NCBI RefSeq assembly: GCF_022539505.1
Contig: NC_061508.1
Span: 346,159,484-346,223,483, forward strand
Source: Lolium rigidum
Taxonomy: Eukaryota > Streptophyta > Magnoliopsida > Poales > Poaceae
DNA length: 64,000 nt
Direction: 5' to 3'
Below are positions 35,010-46,496 of this stretch, in pieces. The notes beneath the pieces are model-generated. The model saw only the letters and a program-made list of their open reading frames with translations, was not told the origin of the DNA and searched no databases. Within the stretch, counting starts at the first letter, position 1; the number at the start of each line of letters is the position of its first letter. The translations under genes and the position numbers were made by a program.

Positions 35010-35080
35010 CTCCCTCCATTCTATAACTCATAATTGGCAACAAGAATTATGGAACGTGGGGGGGGGGGGGGGGGGAGGAG
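35010..35080. mobile_element. Short Stowaway-like MITE with a poly-G run
   Basis: CTCCCTCCATTC at the left and GGGAGGAG at the right, flanked by TA on both sides. The right arm contains an expanded G homopolymer at about 35058-35075. Another CTCCCTCC start at 35093 suggests a second, truncated copy. Confidence 0.4.
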
Positions 35081-35082
35081 TA

Positions 35083-36323
35083 TTACTCCCTCCCTTCTGT
35101 TTCAATCAACATTTTGAAGAAACATACGCTGTGTTTGGATGCATAGAATTGGGCTTTGGAATTGAATCTGAATGGAATACCAAATCCAAGATGGAAAGGA
35201 AATCACCTCCAATTCTAATTCTATTGTTTGGGTGTGCATGGTATTTCATGTTAGAATCAAAGGATGGCACCAATTCCGATTCCTGTTTGGATGTACAAAC
35301 GGTGGAATTGAATGTTTTATTGAATTTGGATAATAACAACTTGTCAACAAGTATGAAAAATAATATATTATTTTTACAGGCGATATGAGAACTACAACAC
35401 GCCTGACGTAAATATACCGTACATTAGAATGTTTATTTAATCATTTTTCACACGTAACAACATAATATTCTGAAAAGGATCGTGCGGTTATGGAAAAATA
35501 TTCTAAATTGTGTGCAGAAAGCACATTTTCAATAATGTGCAGCAAGCACATAGATGAAGTTTCATACAAGTCACCATCCAGCTGCTCACATATACAAAAC
35601 CCTCGTAAGGAATCATCACCTAATCCGGAAACTTCATCTGCGTGTGTGAGTGAGCATTAAGTAGAAGACATGAATCAGCGCATTTCCGTTTTTTGATGCG
35701 GTTTATCATCTGCCGTTGTGATGCACACAAATAAAGTAAAATCAATATTCTGTGAATCAAAATTAAGATGCTCCGAGATGTGATGTGATCGTTACCGTTG
35801 ACAGATGACTTTGGAACACTACACGCACTTGCTAAGTGCTAACCACGAGTTCTGCACATTGATGATCTCTGTGCCATTATCACACTTGGAGTATGCTTTC
35901 AGCACAACTCTGCACAATATTTATGACACGGGAAAAGGTGTGAAAACCTGGCCTAATACATTATGCAAATGAAACATGTCCCCCATGAAGAATCCAGGCT
36001 ACATATTGTAGAACACAGAGAGAGTGACACAATTCAGGTACCATGTTCAAAGATGAAAGAATTCCCTCAACCAGTAATACAACGCCTTATAAATTGCTGG
36101 ATCAAGTAAAAAAAAATGCAGCACAGTGCTGTATGCAGGACACCCTTGATTATCATGGTAATCATGGTATCACCACTGATTATTAGTGATTATGCCAGCA
36201 GTTCACGTCTATAACCAGACACGACTATGCTTCATCTGTGCAACTGTTACTGGGATTTGTGCTTTCTAGGACACTTGTCTATTAGCATGCGCACCTCATT
36301 GTTTACCCTATCTTAAACAAGTA
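35083..36323. other. Intergenic, no gene seen
   Basis: Contains an imperfect repeat of GTTTGGATG(C/T)A phrases at 35130-35300, probably an old MITE, and otherwise unique AT-rich sequence. Confidence 0.35.
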
Positions 36324-36526
36324 CTCTCTCCATTCACTAATGTATAACCTTTTCGGTTTTTGTAGATTCACTCATTTTCGTTTGTATATAGTCTATTTTA
36401 GTGTGTAGATTTACTCATTTTGGTCTGTATCTAGTCTACTTTTAGTGTGTGGATACACTCATTTTGGTCCATATGAAGTCTAATTTGAAATGTCTAAATG
36501 GTCCTTAAATTAGTGAACGGAGGGAG
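36324..36526. mobile_element. Stowaway MITE with internal tandem repeats, 203 bp
   Basis: The ends CTCTCTCCATTCACTAATG and, in reverse, CTCCCTCCGTTCACTAATTT are flanked by TA (36322-36323 and 36527-36528). Inside, three direct repeats of about 45 bp share ACTCATTTT(C/G)G and TAGTCTA. Confidence 0.85.
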
Positions 36527-36528
36527 TA

Positions 36529-38958
36529 GATAGATTGGGCTAAATAGTCCGAATTCAATACAAACCTATGCGTTATAATAATAAAAATAATATTTACTGG
36601 ACTGACCTGTTAAGTGATATAAGAATGAGTGACCCCACTTGAATTTTCTGAGCACCAGTTCTCCTGTATCTTTCTCCCGACTACCTTGAACTACAAATTC
36701 AAATGATGGACGGTATGTTGCACTACAGATTCAGATAAACAAATTTAGCTTGAACACTTCACAGAAAAATTAGGCACCATACTACTTCATCAACATCACA
36801 ATGCCCGGATACAACATCTCTATAAAAATCTTAGAAGCAAGATCATATAGCCCCCTAATATAAATCAGATGTATCATGATGGTGCATCCTGAATTTGGAA
36901 ACTCGAAGTACATAGTGATGCAAAAAAATATCTACATCAATACCTTAACAAATGTTTTTTTGATACACAGGCCTAGAAAATTTACCATATTATGAGGACT
37001 GCTGGTAAAGCTTCCACATGGGACAGCTGACATGGGCGGCCATAATTCACAGGGTTTGCTGCTACCAACCATGGCACTGAAAACAGTACAAAAGACAAAC
37101 AATTTATTTAATAAATTACAAAAATTTGAAGGAGGCAAAACCTTGCCAGAGAAACTGATTATTACTGACCTAATTTGGTTAGGTTATGTTCTAAAATCTA
37201 AACTGAAACAGCCGAGTCCAGAAGTTTGACTCAGAGAAATGTGCAACTTGATGACAAATCTAGAAACAATAACTAGTAGGAAGTTACAGGAGTCTTTTAC
37301 TAGAACGATCTTCATGGTATGCTACAGGTAGTTCCATGCAAGGCAGGTAGTTGAAAGCAATCCCAAATTTCTAAATCATAGTCCAAGATGCAGAGCTTTA
37401 CTGAATTTACTTAAAATAGGATGATCTTACAGAGGCGCGGGCACCACAACGGAGTTTCACGAAAGGGCCTCATGTAAACATGCCCAAGAACAATCAACAA
37501 CGGCCAATCCTTTTCTCTGAACGATTAGATGATCTTCCTTGGATATACGATGTGTCCCAACAGGGCTGAAAGCAAAAGAAGGAAAGTTTACTCAGAGGGA
37601 ATAGCATTGTATCTCAAACACCATTCTTAGTGTATTTTATAAAATTATACAGATAATCTAACTCAGAGAAATCACGGAAACTTAGATTCACACAATTTTT
37701 CACATGATTCCTGTTACCACATATATCTTGTATGTTTACTTGAGAACCACACCACCGAAACCATTTATCAATTGTAACTCCTGTAACATAAATAACCTTG
37801 TTAGAAGGAAAATAGTTATATCTTTAGTAGCAGAGGCAGTGCCCGGAGTTTGAGCAAAAGTATGTCGTAAGGGAATAATTTAACAAAAACTTAGATGAAC
37901 CAGCTTGATGATATTAGATGTCCATGACTCTATCTTGTTTTCTATTTTAGCATGTACCTCTGCTTTTGATAGGAGGGAAAAGGCTTGGAATTTAAAACAT
38001 TGCGAAGCATGTGTCACCTTATTAACTTTAAAAGCCAAAATCACGAAAGTTTACCACCAGTGCATCTTTTAGCATCGCTTGCCCAAAGTCTACATGTTAT
38101 AGAGAATGTCAAATGTAGCAGCATAAGAACACATGGAAACATTACACCTACCTTGAAAGCAAAATTTTCGGAGTTTAGGTTCTTCCCCGGTGCTGCCTGG
38201 AGAGAGAATCAATGTAGCTTTATCTGTGTGGATACAAAATCAAAATAGCTATATCAATAACAAGGTTTCACGGTAAGTGTGAAGTGACTTGAGAAGCTGA
38301 TAAGCGCCTACATGGACTTGCCACCAGTGTACCGTGTTAGATACTTGCGGAACCACATTCAAGGAGTAGACTTGTATAGCTCTACCACGAGCTGTTACTT
38401 TCCTGTAAAATGTAACCTATGGAATAACTCTAGCCGACAATCATTAACGGGGTTCAGAAGCCACACTGAATACTTGAAATGGGTGGTATATTTTCATGCA
38501 AAAACATCTCAATGACAGGCAACAGTTTATCAATAATAAGCATGTTCAGAGCAATAAAATCCATCAAAAAATTTAAAACAATGCAGGTCCATACAGCGAC
38601 AGATATCGCTAATTATCCCCAGCATCAAACCCCACAACGTTTAGCAGCAATTGTGCAAAGTAACACCATTCATATCAGATCAAACCTAGCTAATGAAATC
38701 ACACACAAACACAGTAGGTGCTCCATAAATACCATCATAAAAAACACTGTAGTATTTACCACAGAATGGTAGTCATTTGCATCATCTAAAACAGTACTAC
38801 TAACTTCACCACTTAAGCTCATCATGTTTGGAGAAACAAAAGCCAGGGCAGATCATCAAAAAACTGAAAACGGTGCATGTCCATACTGGGGACAACAGAA
38901 CACATTAAGAACTTCTAGATCAATTTTCTTCGCACAGGAAACAATAGGCACCGTTGAT
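36529..38958. other. Intergenic, including the 3' flank of the F-box gene
   Basis: AT-rich, low repeat content, short chance ORFs only. The portion next to 38959 should contain the F-box 3' UTR. A spliced UTR or non-coding transcript cannot be excluded. Confidence 0.35.
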
Positions 38959-40718
38959 TTAGACTGCGAAAGGGTCAGCAAGAGAAAAATCGGATGATCT
39001 TTTGTAGCTCCGCATGTTGTCTCCTTCAGGCTTAGTACGTATGGAGACCCTGATTGAGGAGCCTGCACTAGCCCGTTTCATGGACCCGAGAGGCGCCACT
39101 TTTAAACGCAAATCCTCCACCGAAGTGAAACTTGCATCAGAGATCACTAACACCGCCTCCTTCAGTGCCAGCGCATTCCCTAGGAAAAACTTGAGGAACG
39201 CAAGCTCGCTTCGATCCCATCGGAAATAATGGAACTCCAGCCGCTTGATGCGGGAGCGGATGCACTCTATGGTACCAGACTCGTTCCAGAACTTGAGGTT
39301 GACCTTGCCAGCGGGTTGATCAGTTTCTGCAGACTGAAAATTGTAATTCATCAGCGCACATGAAGTTGAGCAGCTACTGATGGATCATGCACAACAACAG
39401 CAATTCACAATCCGATGCTAATGCTAGTACACAACGTACGGTGCAAATGAATGAATGTCAAAAGATGCATTACCATGATGTGGAGCGTCTCAACGTTGGG
39501 AAAGCATCTGAGGATTGCCGGGATCATCTTGACATGGGTACGGACACGGAAACACACCTCCAAAGCCAGGATCCTCACGCTTGGTACGATGGTGCTTGGG
39601 CTCACCTTTGTCCCAGCCTGCAGTCGCAATCTCAATGCACCCAATTAAGAGACACACATGACACATCGGAACGAAGGTACTACAATAGATAGAGCAAATG
39701 TAAAAGACGATCGAGCTGCTACCTTGACGACGGTGTTGCGGACCTCTAGGACATGGTTTGCTGCATCCAGGTATCCCAACACTTGCAGCCTGGGGGCATG
39801 GCCGATCTTCACCTTGGTGCTGGCCCCGTCGATGCTCCAACCCCCCGAATAGATGAGCCGCTCGAGGCACGGTGCGTCCACCACGGCGATTTCTTCGAAT
39901 GAGCACCCGATGATGTGCACGCAGCGGAGGCTCTGGCTGACGAGGCGGAGTGGGATCTTGAACATGTTGCCACCGACGCAGAGCGTGTCGAGCACGGGGC
40001 TCCTGTCGAGGATGAAGTCCAAACCCCTGCTCTCCATGAAGACGGAGATGAAGCCGAGCTCGCGGAGGTTGGGGAAGCAGGTGGCGCGCGAGACGCTGGC
40101 CGTGTCGGGGAACCTCCACATGCCGAGGTGGAGCCGCGTGAGGGTGGTCATGCCGAAGAAGGCTGCGGGGAGGAGGAAGTCGAGCGGGCAGGGACGGTTG
40201 AAGAGGACGAGCTCCTGGATGCCCTTGGCGGCGAGGGTGTGGAGCCATGGCGTGAGCAGGAGCTGGAACTCCTCCATGTAGGAGCTGGTGAGGTGGACGC
40301 AGCGGAAAGGGCCCGGGTGCGCGCGGAGGATGCGGGAGACGGCGGAGGTGATGCGCCGCGCGTCGGCACGCCCGACCACGGCGACGGCAGGGAGGATGTG
40401 GGAGTCGACGAGGACGAGCGGGGTGGAGCGCCAGACCCCGCGCCAGCGGCGGGAGAGCGCGGCCTCCAGGATGGGGAGGCGGGAGACGATGTTGCCGAGG
40501 AGCTCGTCGGGGAGGCTGCTGACGCGGTCGACGCCGTCGTGGGGGAGGAGGGAGGAGAGGCGGCCGTCGACGGACGCGGGCGGGTCCGGGAGGGCGCAGT
40601 GGGCGTCGGAGAGCACGCGGGCGAAGTGCGCTTCTACCTCGGCAGGGTCGTAGCCTTTGCGCCGGAAGAGCTCCTCCTTCACGGGGTCCATGGAATAGGG
40701 AGGCACCCGGGTGTCCAT
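38959..40718 (-). CDS. F-box protein with leucine-rich repeats and FBD domain (504 aa)
   Basis: Three exons in phase 0: 40718-39723, 39617-39474 and 39333-38959, all with GT..AG borders. Residues 66-97 are an F-box (VSSLPDELLGNIVSRLP ... LSRRWRGVWRS). The middle contains leucine-rich repeats typical of grass F-box genes (FPNLRELGF, LDFILDRSPVLDTL). Exons 2 and 3 encode the FBD region (FPNVETLHIM, then CIRSRIKRLEFHYFRWDRSELAFLKFFL in two parts). Such proteins bring substrates to SCF ubiquitin ligases through SKP1. The start at 40718 has a strong context (GCGGCCATGG); an in-frame ATG at 40820 would add 34 residues. The F-box looks about four residues shorter than usual between LP and LSRRW, so SKP1 binding may be weakened. 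It belongs to a large, fast-evolving grass family, so the specific substrate is unknown. Confidence 0.88.
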
Positions 40719-40870
40719 GGCCGCCGCCGCCGGCCCGCCGCCGCCGCCGGGGGCGCTGGGATGGGGACGAGGGTTTCCGGCGGTGCGCGTGCTATCGATG
40801 CCTGTACAGTGGAGCAGCAACAGCCGAAGGAAACTGCTCCTGAGCTGTGGCCTGTGGGAATTAGCCTAGG

Positions 40871-40961
40871 TGGGCCGTAATGTTCGAAACCAATTGCCCG
40901 TGGCCCATTTATTTCTCTACAAAATACTGAGGATATTTCTTTCAAATTACTTTGCGGCCCA
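40871..40961 (-). promoter_or_regulatory. Three TGGGCC (site II-like) motifs upstream of the F-box gene
   Basis: TGGGCC at 40871-40876 and its complement GGCCCA at 40902-40907 and 40956-40961 lie about 150-240 bp upstream of the start codon. Clusters of TGGGCC/T occur in many plant promoters and can bind TCP factors. Confidence 0.4.
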
Positions 40962-41380
40962 ACTAATGTTAATTGCTCACAGCAACAACAAAAACATGAT
41001 GTATTCTGGGTGGTACTTGAGTTGTGAATCTTACGATGATGAGACATAATCAGATCATGGGTTTCGATGCATAACAGTTTTTTTTATCTCATAGTCGAGG
41101 ATTTTCTGAAGTATATACTTGATCAAACTTTACATCTTTTAACTTTTTTTAAAATATCTTATATGCACTATATTTTAGCAAGGAGAGGGTATATAAATGG
41201 ATTTATAGGTTGAAACTAATCGAAGTTTAATAATGCCACTAATTGCAGAAGTATAATCTGGATACATGGGCTTGCTCTTGTTGTTTCGATGTGTTAAATG
41301 GTACTGTGTTGCTATCATCTCATTGGGGATTGCGATTATCCGTTTGCATTTGTGTACTGTACTTATAAAGTCTTGTACTA
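40962..41380. other. Intergenic, no gene seen
   Basis: AT-rich sequence upstream of the F-box gene. Nothing recognised beyond short ORFs. Confidence 0.35.
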
Positions 41381-41507
41381 CCTCTCTCTCTCCATAAATA
41401 GATGTATGAGACTTTTCTAAATTCAGTTAAATCTAGATGCTATTTAATGTTTAGATATATCCAAATTTAGATTATACTCAGACATCTATTTATAGACGGA
41501 TAGAATA
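41381..41507. mobile_element. Degenerate Stowaway-like MITE
   Basis: Facing arms CCATAAATAGATGTATGAGA and, in reverse, TCTATAAATAGATGTCTGAG lie between TA-rich flanks. The terminal CTCCCTCC has decayed. Confidence 0.5.
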
Positions 41508-41639
41508 CTTAACATGGTCACAGTTAACAACTACCTCCTTCCTCGCACGTAGTACTAATTAAATAATAATCAGTTGTCTTTGTCTTGTGTTTCCTTCCCT
41601 GTTTCCATTGAGGAATCAGCGGGTAGGAGCCCGAAACGT

Positions 41640-43290
41640 TTCCATTCCGTGTGGCGGAATGATTGGATCGATCCTAGTGCTCAACCTCGACTTCCAATGG
41701 GAAGGGACGGACCAACGAGATATGTTTGTGTCCGCGCGGACACTACGAGGTCAAAACCCTAACATGGAGGGTTGACACAAACGGACCGACATGTGGGCAA
41801 CGACCCATTGGGTCTGGCTCGTAGGCCGACGTCGTCTTGTGTTGTAATCGGGGCACGAGTAGTCGAAGTAGAAGCGCTAACATCCCCCCTTCTTTGAGAA
41901 AGCCCTCGAGCTCTAGCAGCTGTCCGGCCGAGACTAGTGAATAGGGTCAACTATTCCATTCGAGAATACCGCAAGAAGAGAAATAAGAAAGCTCAAGTGC
42001 AATAGTAACCCAGAGATACCAAACCTGTTGACCACTACGAAGAAGGAGTCCTATCTTGATTCCCTCTATACTCAGTTGAACATGTATCACCACATTTGCA
42101 ACACTCTTTTTCTACGTGCACTTATTTTTTGAACAAGTTCTACGTACACTTTTGATTCCTCAGTAGGTAGGGACAACATTTGAGATCTCATTGGACCGTC
42201 TATTTATCACTGATTGGGAGATTGGATTGGGATCCGAGGAGAACTGTCACGACCCAAATTTGGGTTGGAATTGCGTTGCCGCGGACCGCGAGGGTGGCCT
42301 CCCTCGTAGTCCTCATGGCAATCTGGGAGCGATCGAGCGGTTTCTTCGCCTTCTGCCCCGCCATTAAAGTCGGTCGCTTGGTTCCAGCGCTGGCATTGAT
42401 GATGGCCCTTTGGTGTCCTCTTCAACGGCATGTGCCGGCACGCGTGGGTCCATTCGTCAAACGCCATTGCCCCGTCAGTCCTTGCTTATTTCCTAGATAG
42501 ACCACCGGCAGTGGAATCATTCTCTCCCAGCATTGCCATGGATAGACCTTGGGTGAGCTGGCACGAGTCCACCGAGCTTGCCAAGTATGGAATCCTCCTG
42601 CCGCCTAAGCAACGGTACCGAAGGGCTTCGGCATCAGCTTGAGCGGGGTTCCCGTGCCGCCACTTCCCAAAGGGAAGGTCTTCAGCTGCGATGTTTTCTA
42701 CACACGACATAAGGAGTCGCTTTGGCTCGACCCAAAGTACAACGCACTGGTCGACGAGATTTCGCGAGGAGCGAGAGGCGGCACTGAACCACTTCAACGG
42801 CGAGCACCCACCGCCGAAGAAGAACATGCCTGATTGGATCGCGTTCTACTCAAGACCCGGTCGCACCATCAAGGAATTCAAAGATAACGCCCCTAAAGTT
42901 TCATGCAATAGGTTGGCTACGGAGGCTAACATCGTCACCCTCGACTTTGACGAGGAGAATAGGGGGCCAGCCAGTGGCGCCCAACAGCATGGCATGCAGC
43001 CCGAGCGACGAGCATCCGACGACAAAGACGTTACCTTTATTTTAGTGTTTTTTATATGTACATTTGTTTGTTCTCAGTTTCCTATGAAATATTTCTCAAC
43101 CAAAAAATGAAACATGAAATATGAAACATATTATGGTTTCGTCATTTACATCGGACCGCTAGGCTGACCCAAACGAGCAAAGGTGGTCGGACGGCCATTT
43201 TGATGTTTAGAACCTAATCCAACTAGGTTAAAATGGACATTTTTAGTGCCTAAAATGGAATGGTCCGCTGAAGATGTTCTTGCAACCTTA
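41640..43290 (+). mobile_element. Degraded DNA transposon with coding remnants
   Basis: The right end reads, in reverse, AAGAACATCTTCAGCGGACC at about 43282, like other TIR elements in the window. Subterminal GTCCGCGCGGACAC and AAACGGACCGAC phrases are typical of such ends. The left terminus is not identifiable. Confidence 0.4.
42640..42990 (+). pseudogene. Frameshifted coding remnant, unrecognised protein
   Basis: One frame (42639-42760) gives KVFSCDVFYTRHKESLWLD. The adjoining frame (from about 42760) continues as EEREAALNHFNGEHPPPKK and PDWIAFYSRPGRTIKEF. Together they look like one protein broken by a shift near 42765. An upstream piece with DRPWVSWHESTELAKYGI lies in a third frame at 42430-42640. 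I do not recognise the product; it is probably transposon-associated. Confidence 0.45.
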
Positions 43291-43438
43291 CTCACATCTG
43301 ACACCAGAAAATACCGAAATTGTGGGTGACGGGCTGACAGCTATAGCCATCGCATGCCGGGCACAGACCAACATGATCAGAATGAGCAGCACAGTGGTTG
43401 ATAAATACTCCATCGAGGAGTACTCACAGATCTGCTAA

Positions 43439-44012
43439 GGCTGGCCATAGTGCTAGTATCATAGGTAGTATCAGAGCAAGTATAATAAGGCTGACTCAGC
43501 AGGCTATAAGAATTAAAATAGTGTTGTTTTGCTTAGGTGGACGAGAGAGAAGTGGAGAGAGAAGAGAGATGGGCTCTCATGCAAGAGCCAGCTCTTGCAC
43601 GTGCTCCTAGGCAATTTGTGAGTATGTGTGGTGGGCCTTTTACACATAAAGTTATCAATCCTTAAAGCCAACTATTGTACAAGTTAGCTATAAGCTGACT
43701 ATAGCTGACCTTATAGCCAGCACCCGGCTGCACTATTAGAATTGCTCTCATGCATCCTAGGCTCACAAAAATGATGATGTGGCATCTAATTAATGAGGAT
43801 AGATAGGATTAGAGTACTGTATCATAGCGCACGTTACGAGAAAAGTAAATACCAAATAGATCTTGTACATAGATTTACATTGGGATTCTACAAAATAATA
43901 AATTTACAAGTTTATGATACTACACTATAATACCACCCACTATAGAGATAATATCATAGACAAGTATCATATGCATGATACTAGTATATGATACTATGCA
44001 CTATGACCAACC
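43439..44012. mobile_element. MITE with TAA target duplication, containing another MITE
   Basis: The termini GGCTGGCCATAGTGCTAGTA and, in reverse, GGTTGGTCATAGTGCATAGT are flanked by TAA (43436-43438 and 44013-44015). A second MITE interrupts it at 43474-43747, so the original element was about 300 bp. Confidence 0.75.
43474..43747. mobile_element. Nested MITE, 274 bp
   Basis: The ends GAGCAAGTATAATA and, in reverse, GAGCAATTCTAATA are flanked by the 3-bp duplication TCA (43471-43473 and 43748-43750). It has a GA-rich core. Confidence 0.75.
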
Positions 44013-45244
44013 TAAAGAAAAATTGCAAGACAATTAATCTCCTCGATGGTGTTGACGATAGGCGCGACGGTGAGCGAGCGGCTACTTACCCCGAGGAGCT
44101 CACGCGGTGGCCGGTTAACCAATGGATCCCCTCCATTCCACCAGTTAGGTTTGCTTAAACTGGATCTTTAAACTGGATCTTGATAAACTGGTGGCTGCAA
44201 GCTGCATTCTACAGCTATCGTGACACGCAGACAAAGCCCCTCTGTGCCTGTCGCCGTGCCAGCCCCAGCCGCGTACGCCGGTGTCGACTTGTCGCGCTGT
44301 CCCCGCTGTTTACTTGTTCCCGGGATTAGCCGCCCCGGCTAATTACTTATTTGACTTTCCTAAAATATTACTCCTTCGATTAGTGTTTGTTGTAGTAGAT
44401 AAACAGGAAATTATTGTGCTAATGTCCGAAAAGACCAACGCACCAGAGCAATAACCATCGCTAATGATGATAATCGTAGATCGAAAAAACTCATATAGGG
44501 CGAGGAGGACCTTAAGTATTTTATTAAGAATATAGCCGCCGCCTCACCAACTAGAACAAGACACTGGAAAACAACCAAAACAAAGAACAGTAACCCTCCA
44601 GCGACGAGAGGCCATGGTCCGCCACGTCTCCCCCAAGGCCACAGGAGGCTGAGAGGGCTAATGGCGTCGCCGGCGAGAGGGGTGGAACCCTAGGGGTTTT
44701 ACAATGGCCACCCCATCACCTCTAAATGAAGAAAACTTCTTTAACCACGGCAACCAGATTGTGCAAATATATAAGAATTTCCAGATACATAGAACGTGAT
44801 TTAGCTTCAATTAGCATCGTCATTCCACCATTGTTTAGTTAGCTACGTGCACTGCAAAGTAACGTGGATCGTAAATTCAACCGTGTGCATTGTACTACGC
44901 AGCACTGATCGATGTGTAGGCACGCAGCTGTGATGCCGTGTATTTTGCTTGGGGTTGGGGATGATTGCGCTGGATTTTTTTAAGACTAAGCCAGGTTGTT
45001 CAGATAAGTTAGACTAATCCATTATTTCCCTGTGACCTCGGGGTGTCACACAGACAGCTAGTAGCTTCTTTCGGCACATCGCTCTACTATCCAATTATTT
45101 TTCGGAAAGCTAGAAATGTACAACTAAGTTTTTAAAAATAAAAAATTTATTGTTACATATAAAAAGGGTGGAGCTCAAACGCAGATATACAATACTGGAA
45201 CTGACGGCATCGTGCTTACAACACGTGTGTTCTTGTCAGGCTAA
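44013..45244. other. Intergenic repeats, no gene seen
   Basis: 44480-44710 resembles the repeat at 31790-31880 (shared GTGGAACCCTAG(N)GGTTTTACAAT) and may be part of a non-LTR element. The rest is unique-looking. Confidence 0.35.
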
Positions 45245-45599
45245 GAGCATCTTCACCGGCGTCCCTCAAAGCGTTTCCAAAGGGTGTCGGATCGAGCATT
45301 TGGGGAACACGTTTTTTTCGTGCCGCGTTTGGGGGACGTCGCTCCCCAGCCGCGTCCCCCAAACGTGTCCCCAAATAAATAAAAGTGCACGAAAATAAAG
45401 GTTTTTATACAAATTTGATTATATATTGCAAGTTTAAATGAAAATGGCTAGTTTTATCTAACCCTATCCTACTAGCCGTCCGGCGGTCCGTTCGACGGCC
45501 CCGCCCCGTCATCGCCTGCCCTCCGGCGCAGCTCCTATTCCGCGCGCCGCCTCTCCCTGCGTAGGGTGGCGAGCAGACGCCGCTGCTCCATCAGCGCGT

Positions 45600-46320
45600 C
45601 GTCGACTGCCCTCCCATGCTGCGCCACCTGGAGGAAGAGTTCGACGGTGCGGCGAATCTGCTCGTCTTCGCGGGCACGGACATCATCCTAGAGCTTCTTC
45701 TCTGACTTGAAGGACTCGATGAGCGCTCGTTGCTGATCCGCCGCCTCGTCCGGGTGCGGCCTATCGTCGTCAGAGCACTTGAAGTCGTTGTCGTCGTCCT
45801 CCTCCTCCTCCTCTGCCGTCTCGTCGTCGTCATCCTCCTCCTCCTCCTCCTCCTCCTCCTCCTCCTCCTCCTCCTCCATTTGCGCCACCAATGCATCGGC
45901 CTCCGCCTCCAACGCATCCGCCCGCCCTCCCCATGCCGCCTCCGTTGCCGCCAGCGCCACCTCCCGCTCCTCCGCCGCCTGCCACTGCTAAAGCTCCACC
46001 GCCTCCTGCTCCTCCTCCGCCTGCCACTGCTAACGCTCCACCGCCTCCCGCCGCTACTGCTCAATTGCCTCCCGCCGTTCACGGTGCTGGAGATCCCGCT
46101 CCATGTATAGGCGCCGACGCTCTGCATGCCACCGCTCGCCCATCTCCTCCGTCCGGCGCCACCGCGCCTCTTTCGCCATGGCGGCGTCAAACACCGCTAT
46201 GGTGTCTGCCAGCGCCGCCTCCTCCCACGCCTCGTTCTCCGCAGCTTCCGGGTCGATGTCGAACTGCGGTGCTGGAGGTGGCGGAGGTGGTGGTGGAGAC
46301 GGTGGTGGAGGGAACTGACC
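45600..46320 (-). pseudogene. Acidic coding remnant in a Harbinger element
   Basis: The minus-strand frame at 45688-45960 contains a run of Glu from a GAG repeat, then an Asp-rich stretch and DFKCSDDDRPHP followed by AADQQRALIESFKSEKK. The last motif matches the remnant at 7231-7735, so the two elements carry related proteins. An upstream frame (46054-46389) has a Pro-rich lead and ENEAWEEAALADTIAVFDAA. Frames do not join cleanly, so the copy is broken. Confidence 0.5.
45834..45877. repeat. (CTC)n trinucleotide repeat
   Basis: About fourteen CTC units. On the minus strand they encode the Glu run of the Harbinger-associated remnant. Confidence 0.85.
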
Positions 46321-46496
46321 GGCGTGCCCGGAGCATCCCCTGTGGAGCGGGGACGGGCTCGGGGCGCCGAACACCGTATTGGGATTCACCGGACGGAAAG
46401 GGCCTTTGGGACTCGCGACTGGAAACGAAATTTTGTCCGACGCGTCCCAAATCCCTTTGAGAGACGCTTTGAGAGACGCGGCTAAAGATGCTCTAA

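Larger units (their letters stand above)
45245..46493 (-). mobile_element. PIF/Harbinger-type element, 1.25 kb
   Basis: The termini GAGCATCTTCACCGGCGTCC and, in reverse, GAGCATCTTTAGCCGCGTCT are flanked by TAA (45242-45244 and 46494-46496). A subterminal stem-loop with CCGGCGTGCCCGG lies at about 46318-46372. The coding remnant is on the minus strand. No transposase is present. Confidence 0.8.

Noticed and set aside
39915..40880. 321-residue plus-strand ORF over the F-box gene
   Set aside because: It is antisense to a gene with a full domain structure and correct splice sites. Its Glu/Gly/Val-rich content is the shadow of GC-rich coding DNA.
45730..46110. Leu-rich ORF
   Set aside because: Generated by the CTC trinucleotide repeat; the meaningful frame is the acidic one on the other strand.
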